Shown here one piece after another: positions 1 through 8,716 of a stretch of 64,000 nucleotides of DNA. The stretch comes from Rubrivivax albus (GTDB taxonomy: Bacteria > Pseudomonadota > Gammaproteobacteria > Burkholderiales > Burkholderiaceae_C). Made by a program: the position numbers and the translations under genes. Positions within the stretch are counted from its first letter, which is position 1, and the number at the start of each line of letters is the position of its first letter. The notes under the pieces were generated by a model. It did not search any database, was not told where the DNA came from, and saw only the letters and a list, made by a program, of their open reading frames with translations. The stretch is from assembly GCF_004016515.1 (NCBI RefSeq), contig NZ_SACT01000004.1, positions 186,001-250,000 on the forward strand, read 5' to 3'.

Positions 1-1805
1 GCGTCGGCCAGGTGTCGTGCCATCGACGCGACCAGCCGGGGGTGGCGCCGTGATGGCATGGGCACCACCGCCACCGGGCGCGCGTTCCAGTGCGTCCGCC
101 AGCGGGCCAGCACGTCCACCAGACCCTGCAGCACCGGCGCCGGCGCTTCGGTGTCGGGGCCGTCGAGCAGTGGCTGCAGCAGGGCCGACCAGCCCGGGTC
201 ATCGGCGAAGGCCAGGGCCCGCCCGGGGCTGGCGCCCTGGATCCGGCCCTTGCGGCCTGCCACGCCGGTGGGCCAGAGCTTGCGCGGTTCCAGCACCACG
301 TCCTGGCCGCGTGCGTGCACCAGTGCCTGTTGCACACGGGCTGGCGAAGGCCGCGCACCGGGGGGCGGCAGCGTCCCGGTGCAGACGCTGCATCGCCCGC
401 AGTCCTGCGGGTCGGGGTCGTCCAGCGCCTGCTGCAGGAAGCGCATCAGGCACCCACGGCCAGCGGCGAAGCTGCGCATCAGGTCGGCTTCCTGCGCACG
501 CACGCGCGCCAGCGCCTGCCAGCGTGGGGCGTCGAAGGTCCAGGGGCGGCCGGTCAGCGCCCAGGCCCGGCCCTGGCGCTGCACCACGTCCTCCACGGCC
601 AGGATCTTCAGCAGCGCCTCGATGCGCCCGCGGCGCAACGTGGTCGCCTGCTCCAGCTCGATCACCGACAGCGGCCCATCGGCCAGTGCCGCCAGCAGGC
701 GCTCCACCCGCGCCGGTTCCGGCACGCCGGCGGTGGCGAAGTAGGTCCAGACCGCCTCGTCGCTGTCGGCTGGCAGCAGGACCGCGACCGCATCGGGCAG
801 TGCGCGGCCGGCGCGGCCCACCTGCTGGTAGTAGGCCACCGGCGACGCCGGCGAGCCGACGTGGAGGCAGAACGCGAGGTCGGGCTTGTCGTAGCCCATG
901 CCCAGCGCCGACGTGGCCACCACGGCCTTGAGCGCGTTGTCGCGCAGCCGGTCCTCGATGCGCTGGCGCTGCGCCGTCTCCAGGCCGCCGTGGTAGGCCG
1001 CCACCGCGAAACCGCAGTGGGCCAGGAAACCGGCCAGCCGCTCGGCCTCGGCCACGGTGAGCGTGTAGACGATGCCCGAGCCGGGCAGCACGGCCAGGGC
1101 GTCGGCCAACCACGCCGCGCGCTCCAGCGCGCCAAGCCCCGGCACCACGGCCAGCCGCAGCGACGCGCGCGCCAGCGAACCGCGGAAGGTGCGGGTCTGG
1201 GCGCCGAGTTGGCGGGCGATGTCGGCGGTCACACGCTGGTTGGCGGTGGCCGTGGTGGCCAGCACCGGGGTGTCCGCGCCCACGCCCAGCAGCGTGCGCG
1301 ACAGGCGCTGGTAGTCGGGCCGGAAGTCGAAGCCCCAGTCGGAGATGCAGTGCGCCTCGTCGATCACCACCATCCCGGCCGCCGCCAGCAAGCCGGGCAG
1401 GCGCGCTGCGAAACCGGGGTTGGCCAGGCGTTCCGGCGAGACCAGCAGCACGTCCAGCATGCCGGCGGCGATGGCATCCAGGATGTCGGGCCAGTCGTCC
1501 ACGTTGGTGGAGTTGAGGGTGGCCGCCCGCAGCCCGGCGCGGGCCGCGGCCTGCACCTGGTCGCGCATCAGCGCCAGCAGCGGGCTGACCACCAGGGTGG
1601 GCCCGCGGCCCTCGGCGCGCAGCGCCGCGGTGGCGGCCCAGTACACGGCCGACTTGCCCCAGCCCGTGGCCTGCACCACCAGCACGCGGGCGCGGTCGGC
1701 CACCAGCGCGCGCACGGCGGCGAGCTGGTCGTCGCGCGGGCGGGCGTCGGGGCCGGCCATCGCGGCCAGCACGGCTTGCAGGTGGTGCAGCGCAGGGTCG
1801 GTCAT
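1..1805 (-). CDS. RecQ-like ATP-dependent DNA helicase with phosphoribosyltransferase-like tail (3' end cut by window)
   Basis: Superfamily 2 DNA helicase. Reading from the ATG at 1805 gives about 601 residues without a stop before the window edge. Visible motifs are Walker A TGWGKS (about residue 48), [12 protein letters not shown] (DEAH at 149-152), TATAN (motif III) and QVGRAGR (motif VI). A RecQ-type zinc site follows, with one Cys in GRGCLMRF and three in DCGRCSVC. Past the zinc site the chain does not continue into a normal RQC/HRDC tail. It ends with [14 protein letters not shown], which looks like the start of a ComF/phosphoribosyltransferase-type domain, as in a subset of RecQ-like proteins. 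Divergent from purC with about 70 bp between starts. It is not the housekeeping recQ by architecture. The helicase call is sure; the role is probably DNA repair. Confidence 0.88.
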   Translation of the reverse strand, partial: MTDPALHHLQAVLAAMAGPDARPRDDQLAAVRALVADRARVLVVQATGWGKSAVYWAATAALRAEGRGPTLVVSPLLALMRDQVQAAARAGLRAATLNSTNVDDWPDILDAIAAGMLDVLLVSPERLANPGFAARLPGLLAAAGMVVIDEAHCISDWGFDFRPDYQRLSRTLLGVGADTPVLATTATANQRVTADIARQLGAQTRTFRGSLARASLRLAVVPGLGALERAAWLADALAVLPGSGIVYTLTVAEAERLAGFLAHCGFAVAAYHGGLETAQRQRIEDRLRDNALKAVVATSALGMGYDKPDLAFCLHVGSPASPVAYYQQVGRAGRALPDAVAVLLPADSDEAVWTYFATAGVPEPARVERLLAALADGPLSVIELEQATTLRRGRIEALLKILAVEDVVQRQGRAWALTGRPWTFDAPRWQALARVRAQEADLMRSFAAGRGCLMRFLQQALDDPDPQDCGRCSVCTGTLPPPGARPSPARVQQALVHARGQDVVLEPRKLWPTGVAGRKGRIQGASPGRALAFADDPGWSALLQPLLDGPDTEAPAPVLQGLVDVLARWRTHWNARPVAVVPMPSRRHPRLVASMARHLAD

Positions 1806-1877
1806 CGGCCCGAGTGTCGCCGCAAGCCGGCGCCGCCGGCTGGCGGGTGCGGCGTTCGATGCAGCGACAATCGCCGC

Positions 1878-2774
1878 ATGGACGCCCTGTACCAATCCAA
1901 CCTGCATTCCCTGCCGCTGGTCGGCCGCGGCAAGGTCCGTGAGAACTACGCCGTCGGTGCCGACCGCCTGCTGATGGTGGCCAGCGACCGCATCTCCGCC
2001 TTCGACGTCGTGATGGGCGAACCGATCCCCGGCAAGGGCGCGCTGCTCACCCGCATGGCGCTGTTCTGGTTCGACAAGCTGGGTCACGTGGTGCCCAACC
2101 ACCTGACGGGCGACGCGCCGGAAAGCGTGGTCGCGCCCGACGAGGTGGCCCAGGTGCGTGGCCGCGCGATGCTGGTCAAGCGCCTGCGGCCGCTGCCCAT
2201 CGAGGCCGTGGTGCGTGGCTATCTGGCCGGCAGCGGCTGGAAGGAGTACCAGGACAGCGGCACCGTCTGCGGCGTGCCGCTGCCGCCGGGGCTGCAACTG
2301 GCGTCGAAGCTGCCGCAGCCCATCTTCACGCCGGCCACCAAGGCCGAGATGGGCGAGCACGACGAGAACATCAGCTTCGAACGCGCTGCCGAGATCATCG
2401 GCGCCGAGCGTGCGGCCGAGGTGCGCGACGTGGCGCTGCGCCTGTACACCGAGGCCGCCGCCTACGCGCTGACCAAGGGCATCGTCATCGCCGACACCAA
2501 GTTCGAGTTCGGCCTCGACGAGCACGGCACGCTGACGCTGATGGACGAGGTGCTGACACCGGATTCGTCGCGCTTCTGGCCGGCCGACAGCGTGCGCGAG
2601 GGCGAGAACCCGCCCAGCTTCGACAAGCAGTATCTGCGCGACTGGCTGGAGCAGGCGCAGGTGGATGGCCGGCCCTGGCCCAAGCGTGCGCCGGCGCCGC
2701 CGCTGCCCGATGCCGTGGCCGCCGCTACGGGCGAGCGCTACGCGACGGCCGCCAAGCTGCTCACCGGCACCTGA
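1878..2774 (+). CDS. purC: Phosphoribosylaminoimidazole-succinocarboxamide synthase (SAICAR synthetase)
   Basis: Catalyses the ATP-dependent joining of CAIR and aspartate to form SAICAR, a step of de novo purine synthesis in the cytosol. The 298-residue product is the long form of the enzyme (short bacterial forms are about 240 residues). Diagnostic stretches are [13 protein letters not shown] near the N-terminus, [20 protein letters not shown], the signature [14 protein letters not shown], and the C-terminal IADTKFEFG followed by [12 protein letters not shown]. The ATG at 1878 is the first in frame after the divergent helicase start and places the Gly-rich loop where the family has it. The ECF sigma gene begins 22 bp downstream in the same direction, which may be read-through only. 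Confidence 0.97.
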   Translation: MDALYQSNLHSLPLVGRGKVRENYAVGADRLLMVASDRISAFDVVMGEPIPGKGALLTRMALFWFDKLGHVVPNHLTGDAPESVVAPDEVAQVRGRAMLVKRLRPLPIEAVVRGYLAGSGWKEYQDSGTVCGVPLPPGLQLASKLPQPIFTPATKAEMGEHDENISFERAAEIIGAERAAEVRDVALRLYTEAAAYALTKGIVIADTKFEFGLDEHGTLTLMDEVLTPDSSRFWPADSVREGENPPSFDKQYLRDWLEQAQVDGRPWPKRAPAPPLPDAVAAATGERYATAAKLLTGT

Positions 2775-2796
2775 GCCGCCGTCGGATCGCCAGCCC

Positions 2797-3369
2797 ATGG
2801 TGTCACCGGACGACGAGCCGCTGACCTTGCTGCTGGCGCAGGCCCGGCAGGGCGACGACACCGCACTGGCGCAGGCCTGGCAGCGCCTGTATCCCGAGCT
2901 GCGCCGCATCGCGCGGGCGCGGCTGCGCGCCCACCAGGCGCCCACGCTGCTCGACACCGAGTCGCTCGTGCACGAAAGCTACCTGCGGCTGGCGCGCGCC
3001 GGGCCGGAGATGCACAGCCGCAAGCACTTCTACGCCTACGCCTCGCAGGCCATGCGGCACATCCTGGTGGACTTCGTGCGCCGGCGCGAGGCCGAGCGCC
3101 GCGGCGGCGCGCTGCAGCGCGTGACGCTCGACACCGCGGCGCTGCACGCCGTGCCTAGTCTGCAGCCCGAGGTGCCGGTGCTCGACATCGAGCGTGCGCT
3201 GGCCAGGCTGGAGGTGCTGGAACCGGCGCTGGCCCAGCTCGTCGAGCTGCGCTACTACGGCGGCTACAGCGACGCCGAAGCGGCCGAGGCACTGGGCATC
3301 AGCGAACGCAGCGTGCGCCGGCAGTGGGAGAAGGCGCGCGCCTTCCTGCTCGTGCAGCTGGCCGATTGA
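2797..3369 (+). CDS. ECF-type RNA polymerase sigma factor of the kinase-linked (ECF43 / TIGR02999) kind
   Basis: A 190-residue sigma factor with regions 2 and 4 only. Region 2 contains TLLDTESLVHESYLRL and YASQAMRHILVDFVRRREAERRGG. Region 4 contains LVELRYYGGYSDAEAAEALGISERSVRRQW, a helix-turn-helix. No anti-sigma gene is adjacent; instead a membrane Ser/Thr kinase starts 33 bp downstream. This is the arrangement of ECF43 factors such as EcfP of Vibrio parahaemolyticus, which is activated by phosphorylation of a region 2 threonine by its partner kinase. Here the usual acidic DAED-type patch is replaced by LLDTES, so Thr54 (or Thr50) is a candidate phospho-site. The phospho-control is inference. 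Likely targets are the PEP-CTERM genes that follow. Confidence 0.92.
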   Translation: MVSPDDEPLTLLLAQARQGDDTALAQAWQRLYPELRRIARARLRAHQAPTLLDTESLVHESYLRLARAGPEMHSRKHFYAYASQAMRHILVDFVRRREAERRGGALQRVTLDTAALHAVPSLQPEVPVLDIERALARLEVLEPALAQLVELRYYGGYSDAEAAEALGISERSVRRQWEKARAFLLVQLAD

Positions 3370-3388
3370 CCGGATCCGGCACGCGGCT

Positions 3389-3399
3389 GCGTACGTCCC
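3389..3399 (+). promoter_or_regulatory. GCGTACGTCCC motif, copy 1 (candidate ECF promoter element)
   Basis: An 11-bp element placed 3 bp before the kinase ATG. An identical copy lies at 6221-6231, before the first PEP-CTERM gene. It contains CGTC, a common ECF -10 core, but no clear shared -35 is visible and the position would give a nearly leaderless kinase mRNA. It is a candidate for recognition by the neighbouring ECF factor, no more. Confidence 0.3.
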
Positions 3400-3402
3400 C
3401 CC

Positions 3403-6183
3403 ATGGACATCCCCGCCGCCCTGTGGCCCGAGGTCTCGGCCGCCTTCGACGCGGCGCTGGACTGGCCCACCGACGAGCGTGAGGCCCGATTGGCGGCCCT
3501 CGAATCCTCGCGGCGCGATCTTGCGGATGCGCTGCGCCGGCTGCTCGCGGCGCACGCCAGCACCGCCACGCTGGCGTCGGCCGACGGGGCCTTGATGCAG
3601 CATGCGCTTGACGATGCCGTCCAGCCGCTGGAGCCCGGGCGCGTCGTGGGCATCTACAGGCTGCAGGCGCCGCTGGGCCGCGGCGGCATGTCCAGCGTCT
3701 GGGCGGCGGACCAGCTGGAGGGCGTGCACCGTCGCGTGGCGTTGAAACTGCCGCACCCTGGCCTGGAACCGGCCGAGGCGCTTGCCGCCCGCTTCGCACG
3801 CGAACGCGACCTGCTGGCCGCGCTGGAACACCCGCACATCGCGCGCCTGTACGACGCGGGTGTGGACGGCATCCAGCCATGGCTGGCGATGGCCCTGGTC
3901 GATGGTACGAGCCTGACCGACCACGCCGCCAGGCTGCCGCTCCGCCAGCGGGTCGAACTCTTCCTGCAGGTGCTCGATGCCGTGCAGTTCGCCCACGCAC
4001 GGCTCATCGTCCACCGCGACCTGAAACCGGCCAACATCCTCGTCGATCGCGCGGGTCAGGTGCAGTTGCTGGACTTCGGGGTCGCCCAGTTGCTGGGCGA
4101 CCACGGCCCCGGTGCCGGCGTGCTGGCACTGACGCCCGACTGCGCCTCGCCCGAACTCCTGGCCGGCGAGCCTGCCGGGGTCGCCTGCGACGTCTATGCG
4201 CTGGGTGTGGTGCTCTACGAACTGCTCTCGGGCCAACGGCCCTATCGGCTGGACCCGCGCTCGCCGCAGCCGCTGCGGGAACAGCTGGCGCTTCAGCTGA
4301 CCCCGCCGGGTCTGTCCCGGCCAAGCGCGCACGGCGCGGCGGTCCTGGCCGGCGATCTGGACGCGATCGTTCTCAAGGCCATGGCCAGCCAGACGGGGGC
4401 CCGGTTCGCCAGCGTCGAGGCCCTGGCCGCCGACCTCCAGGCCTGGCTCGACCGCCGCCCCGTGCAGGCGCGTGGCGGTGGCCGCTGGTACCGCACGGGC
4501 CTGGCGATGCGCCGGCACGCGGGCGCCGTCACGGGCGGTCTGGCCACCGTCCTGGCACTGGCGATCGGCCTCGGCTCGGCGCTGTGGCAGGCGCGCGAGG
4601 CGCAGGCCCACGCCCAGCGCGTGGAGGCCACGCAGCGCTGGCTGATCGAGCTGTTCGAGGCCGCCTCGCCTGAACGCAGCGGCGAGCACCCACCCGATGC
4701 GCGGCAGTTGATCCTCCAGGGCAGCGCGCGCCTGGAGGCCGGCCTGAGCGATCAGCCGGCACTGCGCGCCGACCTGCAGCGGCTGGCCGGCGAACTGCTG
4801 CTGAAGCTGCAGGACTGGCACCCCGCTGCCGCGCAGTTGCAGGCGGCCGCGGATGGCGACGAGCGTGCGGGTCGCCAGCATCGCCCCGAGGCGTTGCAGA
4901 CGCTGGAGAGCCTGGCCGAGGCGCTGGACGGCGATGCGCGCCACGACGAGGCGCTGCAGGTGTACGACCGTCTGCAGGCCGTGGCCGAGCGGCACCTCGG
5001 CGTGCGCAACGCCTGGCGACGCCCGGCCGGCGTCGGCCGCGCGATGGTGCTGCTGAACCAGGGTGATGCGGCCGCCGCCGGCTCGGCGCTGGAAGCGACG
5101 CTGGCGCTGCCGCCGGGCACCGGCGAGGACGCCGCGCACACGAACCTGCTCGGCCTGTACGGCCAGGCGTTGGTCGCCTGGCACCAGGGCCGCATCGGCG
5201 AGTCGGCGCGGCAGTTCGCCCAGGTGGTCGAGGCGTCGCTGGATGTGCCCGCCTTTGCGCGCAGCAACGTGCTGATGGCGCGCTACCGGCTGCTCACCGC
5301 CTGGGGGCGCGAAGGCGACTTCGCGCGGGTGCTGGCCGGCACCGAGGGCCTGCTCGCCGACTGTGAGGCCCTGCTGGGCCCGCGTGCCACGCTGACGATC
5401 CACGTGCTCGAGGCGCGCGTGCAGGCCCTGGCCCGGCAGGGCCGCTACGCCGAAGCGGTGGCGCTGCAGCGTGAGACGGTGAGTCGGGTCGAACAGCGTT
5501 CGTCCCACGACGACGAACAGCGCGTGCTCAGCGGCGGCATGCTGGGCCAGATGCTGGTGCTGGCCGGCGCGCACGACGAGGGCGTGTCGCGGGTGCGTGC
5601 GACGGTGGCCTTCCTGGATCGCAAGTACCCTCAGGCGTCGGTCTTCACCGAGGTATGGCGCCTGATGCAAGGCATGGCACTCGTGCGCGCGCAGCGCTGG
5701 GACGAGGCCGTCGCGGTGCTGAACACCGTGCTGTCGCGTTCCGAAGGCGTGCCGGCGATGGATCCCACGGTGCCGGCGGAGGCGCGGCAGTTGCTGGCGC
5801 TGGCCGCGGTGGCGCAGGGGCGGCCCGGTGATGCAGGCACGCTGTTCGCGCAGGCCTGCCCCGCCCTGGCCGCGGTGTACGGTGCCGACGGCCCGCGCGT
5901 GTGGCGCTGCCAGGCCCACCAGGCGTGGGCCACGAGCCGACGCGCCCCGACCACGACCGCCGACGCCGAGTCTGCGCTGGCCGCCTTCGACGCCGTGGCG
6001 ACGCGCTACCGCCAGTCGCTCCCGCCCGAGCACGTGGTCGGTGCCGAACTCGACCTGATGCGCGCCGACCTGCTGGCGCGTGTGGACCCTGCGGCGGCGG
6101 CACCCTTGCGCGCCCTTGGGCAGGCGGCCTGGCAGCGGGTGATGGGGGCCGCAGTGCCGGCGCACTTCAGCGGCCTGCACTGA
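3403..6183 (+). CDS. Membrane Ser/Thr protein kinase with periplasmic repeat domain (partner of the ECF sigma factor)
   Basis: A 926-residue Hanks-type kinase. It has an N-terminal helical segment (1-80) and a kinase domain (about 82-350) with the Gly-rich loop LGRGGMSSVW, Lys115 in VALKLPHP, the catalytic loop HRDLKPANIL (205-214) and LDFG (223-226). One membrane helix lies at about 373-395. The C-terminal region of about 500 residues is alpha-helical and TPR-like (repeated ALxxxGRxxEA-type motifs) and should be extracytoplasmic. In this family the kinase next to an ECF43 factor phosphorylates it in response to an envelope signal. All key catalytic residues are present, so it should be active. 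The start at 3403 follows the sigma gene by 33 bp, and the two are probably co-transcribed. Confidence 0.93.
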   Translation: MDIPAALWPEVSAAFDAALDWPTDEREARLAALESSRRDLADALRRLLAAHASTATLASADGALMQHALDDAVQPLEPGRVVGIYRLQAPLGRGGMSSVWAADQLEGVHRRVALKLPHPGLEPAEALAARFARERDLLAALEHPHIARLYDAGVDGIQPWLAMALVDGTSLTDHAARLPLRQRVELFLQVLDAVQFAHARLIVHRDLKPANILVDRAGQVQLLDFGVAQLLGDHGPGAGVLALTPDCASPELLAGEPAGVACDVYALGVVLYELLSGQRPYRLDPRSPQPLREQLALQLTPPGLSRPSAHGAAVLAGDLDAIVLKAMASQTGARFASVEALAADLQAWLDRRPVQARGGGRWYRTGLAMRRHAGAVTGGLATVLALAIGLGSALWQAREAQAHAQRVEATQRWLIELFEAASPERSGEHPPDARQLILQGSARLEAGLSDQPALRADLQRLAGELLLKLQDWHPAAAQLQAAADGDERAGRQHRPEALQTLESLAEALDGDARHDEALQVYDRLQAVAERHLGVRNAWRRPAGVGRAMVLLNQGDAAAAGSALEATLALPPGTGEDAAHTNLLGLYGQALVAWHQGRIGESARQFAQVVEASLDVPAFARSNVLMARYRLLTAWGREGDFARVLAGTEGLLADCEALLGPRATLTIHVLEARVQALARQGRYAEAVALQRETVSRVEQRSSHDDEQRVLSGGMLGQMLVLAGAHDEGVSRVRATVAFLDRKYPQASVFTEVWRLMQGMALVRAQRWDEAVAVLNTVLSRSEGVPAMDPTVPAEARQLLALAAVAQGRPGDAGTLFAQACPALAAVYGADGPRVWRCQAHQAWATSRRAPTTTADAESALAAFDAVATRYRQSLPPEHVVGAELDLMRADLLARVDPAAAAPLRALGQAAWQRVMGAAVPAHFSGLH

Positions 6184-6184
6184 T

Positions 6185-6199
6185 CCCCTGTTCGAGGGG
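6185..6199. terminator. Possible hairpin after the kinase gene
   Basis: A CCCCT / AGGGG inverted repeat with a 5-nt loop starts 2 bp after the kinase stop. It is followed by a G-run rather than a T-run, so termination strength is doubtful. It would separate the sigma-kinase unit from the PEP-CTERM genes. Confidence 0.3.
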
Positions 6200-6220
6200 G
6201 GGCGGCGTTGGGCCCGCACC

Positions 6221-6231
6221 GCGTACGTCCC
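6221..6231 (+). promoter_or_regulatory. GCGTACGTCCC motif, copy 2 (candidate ECF promoter element)
   Basis: Identical 11-bp copy of the element at 3389-3399, here 27 bp before the ATG of the first PEP-CTERM gene. That is a usual distance for a -10 element and a short leader. Two exact copies upstream of the kinase and of the genes next to it suggest a shared regulator, most simply the local ECF factor. There is no experimental or database support for this. Confidence 0.35.
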
Positions 6232-6258
6232 GGCATCCCCCACCCACTGGAGCCGACG

Positions 6259-6954
6259 ATGCCCTTCCGCACCCTGTCCACCCTGTTTGCGGGCCTGAGC
6301 CTGGCCGCCACGGCCCAGGCCGTGCAGGTCATGCCCACGTTCTACGAGATGCTCAACGGCTATGGCCAGGCCAGCGGCGGCAGCTACAACTACTGGGACG
6401 GGTCCTACAACGGCGTGGGCAACCCGCGCCAGGACGGCGCCTTGCTGCTGGGCGGCACGGGTGACCTCACCGACGGTGTCGTGGCCACACAGGGCTGGTG
6501 GCTGGTGGAGAACGTCGAAGGCACCGGCCCCTACGTCGGCTGGCGCGACATGGACCCGCAGATCAGTTTCTACTTTTCGGACGACCTGAGCTTCGAGTCC
6601 GTGACGGTCTTCCACGACGATGCCGATGGCTTCGGCAACGTCTCGACCCCGACGGGCTTCGTCGTCACCGTCGCGACGCGCGACGAGTCCCGTCCTTCGC
6701 GACGCGAGACCTTCTTCATCGACGATCCCGTTGGCGATGCGCCGTTCGCCAGCACCCTGGCGCTGGGGCCGGGTTGGGTGGGTGACACGGTGTTTGTCCA
6801 GGTGCTGCGCCGCGACGGCGCGGTCATGCTCAGCGAGGTCGCCTTCCAGGCGATGCCGGTGCCCGAGCCGGCGACCTGGGCGTTGTGGCTGGCCGGCGTG
6901 GCGGCCACTGGCGGATGGGCCCGCCGGCGCGCGGCTGAGGAGCGTGCGCAATGA
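6259..6954 (+). CDS. PEP-CTERM sorting-signal exported protein 1
   Basis: A 231-residue secreted protein. It has a signal peptide (MPFRTLSTLFAGLSLAATAQA), a beta-rich body of unknown function and a C-terminal VPEPATWALWLAG signal. That signal is the PEP motif, a membrane helix and the Arg-rich tail WARRRAAEERAQ, which mark proteins processed by exosortase at the outer envelope. The chosen ATG (6259) is preceded by GGAG at 6249-6252 and starts a clean signal peptide. The stop overlaps the start of the next gene by 4 bp (ATGA). No exosortase is in the window. The body (GGTGDLTDGVVATQGWW) resembles other PEP-CTERM proteins in style only, so the function is unknown. Confidence 0.88.
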   Translation: MPFRTLSTLFAGLSLAATAQAVQVMPTFYEMLNGYGQASGGSYNYWDGSYNGVGNPRQDGALLLGGTGDLTDGVVATQGWWLVENVEGTGPYVGWRDMDPQISFYFSDDLSFESVTVFHDDADGFGNVSTPTGFVVTVATRDESRPSRRETFFIDDPVGDAPFASTLALGPGWVGDTVFVQVLRRDGAVMLSEVAFQAMPVPEPATWALWLAGVAATGGWARRRAAEERAQ

Positions 6955-7937
6955 GCCGGCGTCCGTCCCGCACGGCCGTGCATGTGGGTGCTGTCACCGT
7001 GCTCACGGCGCTTGGCGGTCTGTTGGCAGCCGTGCCCGCGGCGGCATCGGTCACCTACTCGGCCACGACCAGCGTGCGTACGCTGGTGTATGACGGCATC
7101 GACAGCTTCGAGACCATTGACGTCTCGCCGCTGCAGTCGGGCCCGGCCGGTGTGCAGGCCAGCTCGGTCGTGACGCTGGCCGTGAACGACAGCCAAGGCC
7201 GCCCGTTGACGGGCTTTGGCCGGGTCGACGCCAGCGCCGGGCCGGCTGGCCTGGTGCTGTCCGACAGCACGAGCCAGGACACGGCCGGCACACCGGCCAC
7301 CACCTATGCCTTCACCGAGACCACGGCGTCGGTCGGCCTGAGCTGGGCGTCCTTCGTGCTGGGCACGCCGGGCGCGCTGGGCTCGGTCACGGTGGAGGGC
7401 TGGTGGTCGTCGTCGATCTCGCCCGCGCCCACGGGCCCGGGCACGCTGCCGAGCACCGCCACGCAGACGCTGGGCGCGCTGGTCGAGTCGCGTCCCGCAG
7501 GCAGCTTCTGCGGCACGGCGGCCTGTCAGGAACGGACGGGCGTGAGTGCCACGCTGGTGGACGGCGGAAGCTACCGGCCGTCCGCTGCTCCGTTCACCTT
7601 GCCCGTCACCATCCAGGCCGGCGAGTGGCTGACCGTGGATGCCTGGATGTCCATCACCTCGCGCAGCGGCTATGCCGGCGAACAGTCGATGACGGCGCCA
7701 CCCGGCAGTGCGCATCCCGACAGTTTTCTCGTGATGCGTTTCAGCGAAGGCTTTGCGCCAGCCGACCTGACCGGCCTCGTCGACCTGGGCGGCGGTGCCT
7801 ACGCGCTGGCCCCCGCCGTGCCCGAGCCGGCGACCTGGGCGTTGTGGGCCTGCGGCCTGGCTGGCATGGGTCTCCACCGACGCCGGCGCGCCACGCGGGC
7901 GCGACCTTCGGCGTCCACCGGGGAGGCGGCATGCTGA
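6951..7937 (+). CDS. PEP-CTERM sorting-signal exported protein 2
   Basis: A 328-residue protein with an N-terminal signal peptide (VGAVTVLTALGGLLAAVPAAA), a body rich in Ser, Thr and Gly, and a C-terminal VPEPATWALWACG signal followed by RRRR. Its start overlaps the previous stop in an ATGA, so the two genes are translationally coupled. The DNA for VPEPATWALW (7818-7847) is identical over 30 bp to that of the previous gene (6859-6888), which indicates duplication or gene conversion of the sorting module. No enzymatic domain is recognised. It probably acts at the cell surface or in the exopolysaccharide matrix, as is generally proposed for PEP-CTERM proteins. Confidence 0.88.
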   Translation: MSRRPSRTAVHVGAVTVLTALGGLLAAVPAAASVTYSATTSVRTLVYDGIDSFETIDVSPLQSGPAGVQASSVVTLAVNDSQGRPLTGFGRVDASAGPAGLVLSDSTSQDTAGTPATTYAFTETTASVGLSWASFVLGTPGALGSVTVEGWWSSSISPAPTGPGTLPSTATQTLGALVESRPAGSFCGTAACQERTGVSATLVDGGSYRPSAAPFTLPVTIQAGEWLTVDAWMSITSRSGYAGEQSMTAPPGSAHPDSFLVMRFSEGFAPADLTGLVDLGGGAYALAPAVPEPATWALWACGLAGMGLHRRRRATRARPSASTGEAAC

Positions 7938-8716
7938 GCCGCCGGACCCTGGTGCTGGCCGCGATCCTGCTGCCCGGCATGGCGGCAAACGCGGCGCTCG
8001 AAGCGCGGGACCTGGACGGCGAGGCGTCCACCGCCGAAGCCTGGTACGACACGCTGCTGGACATCACCTGGCTGGCCGATGCCAACCACGCCCACACCAG
8101 CGGCGCGCACCTGGCCGACGGCGGCCGCATGACCTGGGCGCAGGCCAGCGGCTGGGTCGCCGGCCTGAGCTTCACTCACCCCGACACAGGCCAGGCGATC
8201 GACGGCTGGCGGCTGCCGCAGAGCCAGCCGTTGGACGGCGTTGCCTTCAACCTGGCGTACCGGCCCGATGGCAGCAGCGATTTCGGCTGGAACATCGCCA
8301 ACGCCGGCACCGTGAACGCGGGCAGCACGGCGCACGAGCTGGCGCATCTGTACTACGTGACCCTGGGCCACACGCAGGCCTACCTGTCGCCGGACGGTGC
8401 GCCCAGCGGATGCACCCACCGGCTCGGCCGGCCCGACAGCTGTCTGCAGCACACCGGTCCTTTCGTGAACGTGGGCGCCGACGGCCTGGGCGTGTACTGG
8501 CAGGCCCACGACTTCGGGCCCCTGCTCGGGGCGGCGGTCTTCGCGATGGCCGACGGCGGCGAAGGCCGTGACGTCCCGGCCAGCCTCTATGCCGCCTGGG
8601 CCGTGCACCCTGGCGACGTGGCGGCGCCGGTGCCGGAGCCCGGCACCTGGGCGCTGTGGGGCGCGGGCTTGGTCGCGCTGGCGCGGGTCAGACGACCTTC
8701 TCGCTGGCGTTCGTGA
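7931..8716 (+). CDS. PEP-CTERM exported protein 3 with DUF1566 (Lcl)-like domain
   Basis: A 261-residue secreted protein. It has a signal peptide (MLSRRTLVLAAILLPGMAANA), a body with the DUF1566/Lcl pattern (LLDITWLADAN, MTWAQASGWVAGL, GWRLPQ) and a C-terminal VPEPGTWALWGAG followed by RVRRPSRWRS. The ATG at 7931 overlaps the end of the preceding gene by 7 bp, continuing the translational coupling. DUF1566 domains are found in many exported proteins of unknown role. Its 3' end overlaps the convergent Anbu gene by 29 bp. It is the third member of a cell-surface operon probably served by the upstream sigma/kinase pair. Confidence 0.87.
   Translation: MLSRRTLVLAAILLPGMAANAALEARDLDGEASTAEAWYDTLLDITWLADANHAHTSGAHLADGGRMTWAQASGWVAGLSFTHPDTGQAIDGWRLPQSQPLDGVAFNLAYRPDGSSDFGWNIANAGTVNAGSTAHELAHLYYVTLGHTQAYLSPDGAPSGCTHRLGRPDSCLQHTGPFVNVGADGLGVYWQAHDFGPLLGAAVFAMADGGEGRDVPASLYAAWAVHPGDVAAPVPEPGTWALWGAGLVALARVRRPSRWRS

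Noticed and set aside
2803..6951. Long minus-strand open frame (over 1300 codons) opposite the kinase and sigma genes
   Set aside because: Composition is Arg/Gly/His/Gln-rich with no domain pattern. It is the antisense shadow of a GC-rich coding region; the plus-strand genes carry clear kinase and sigma motifs.
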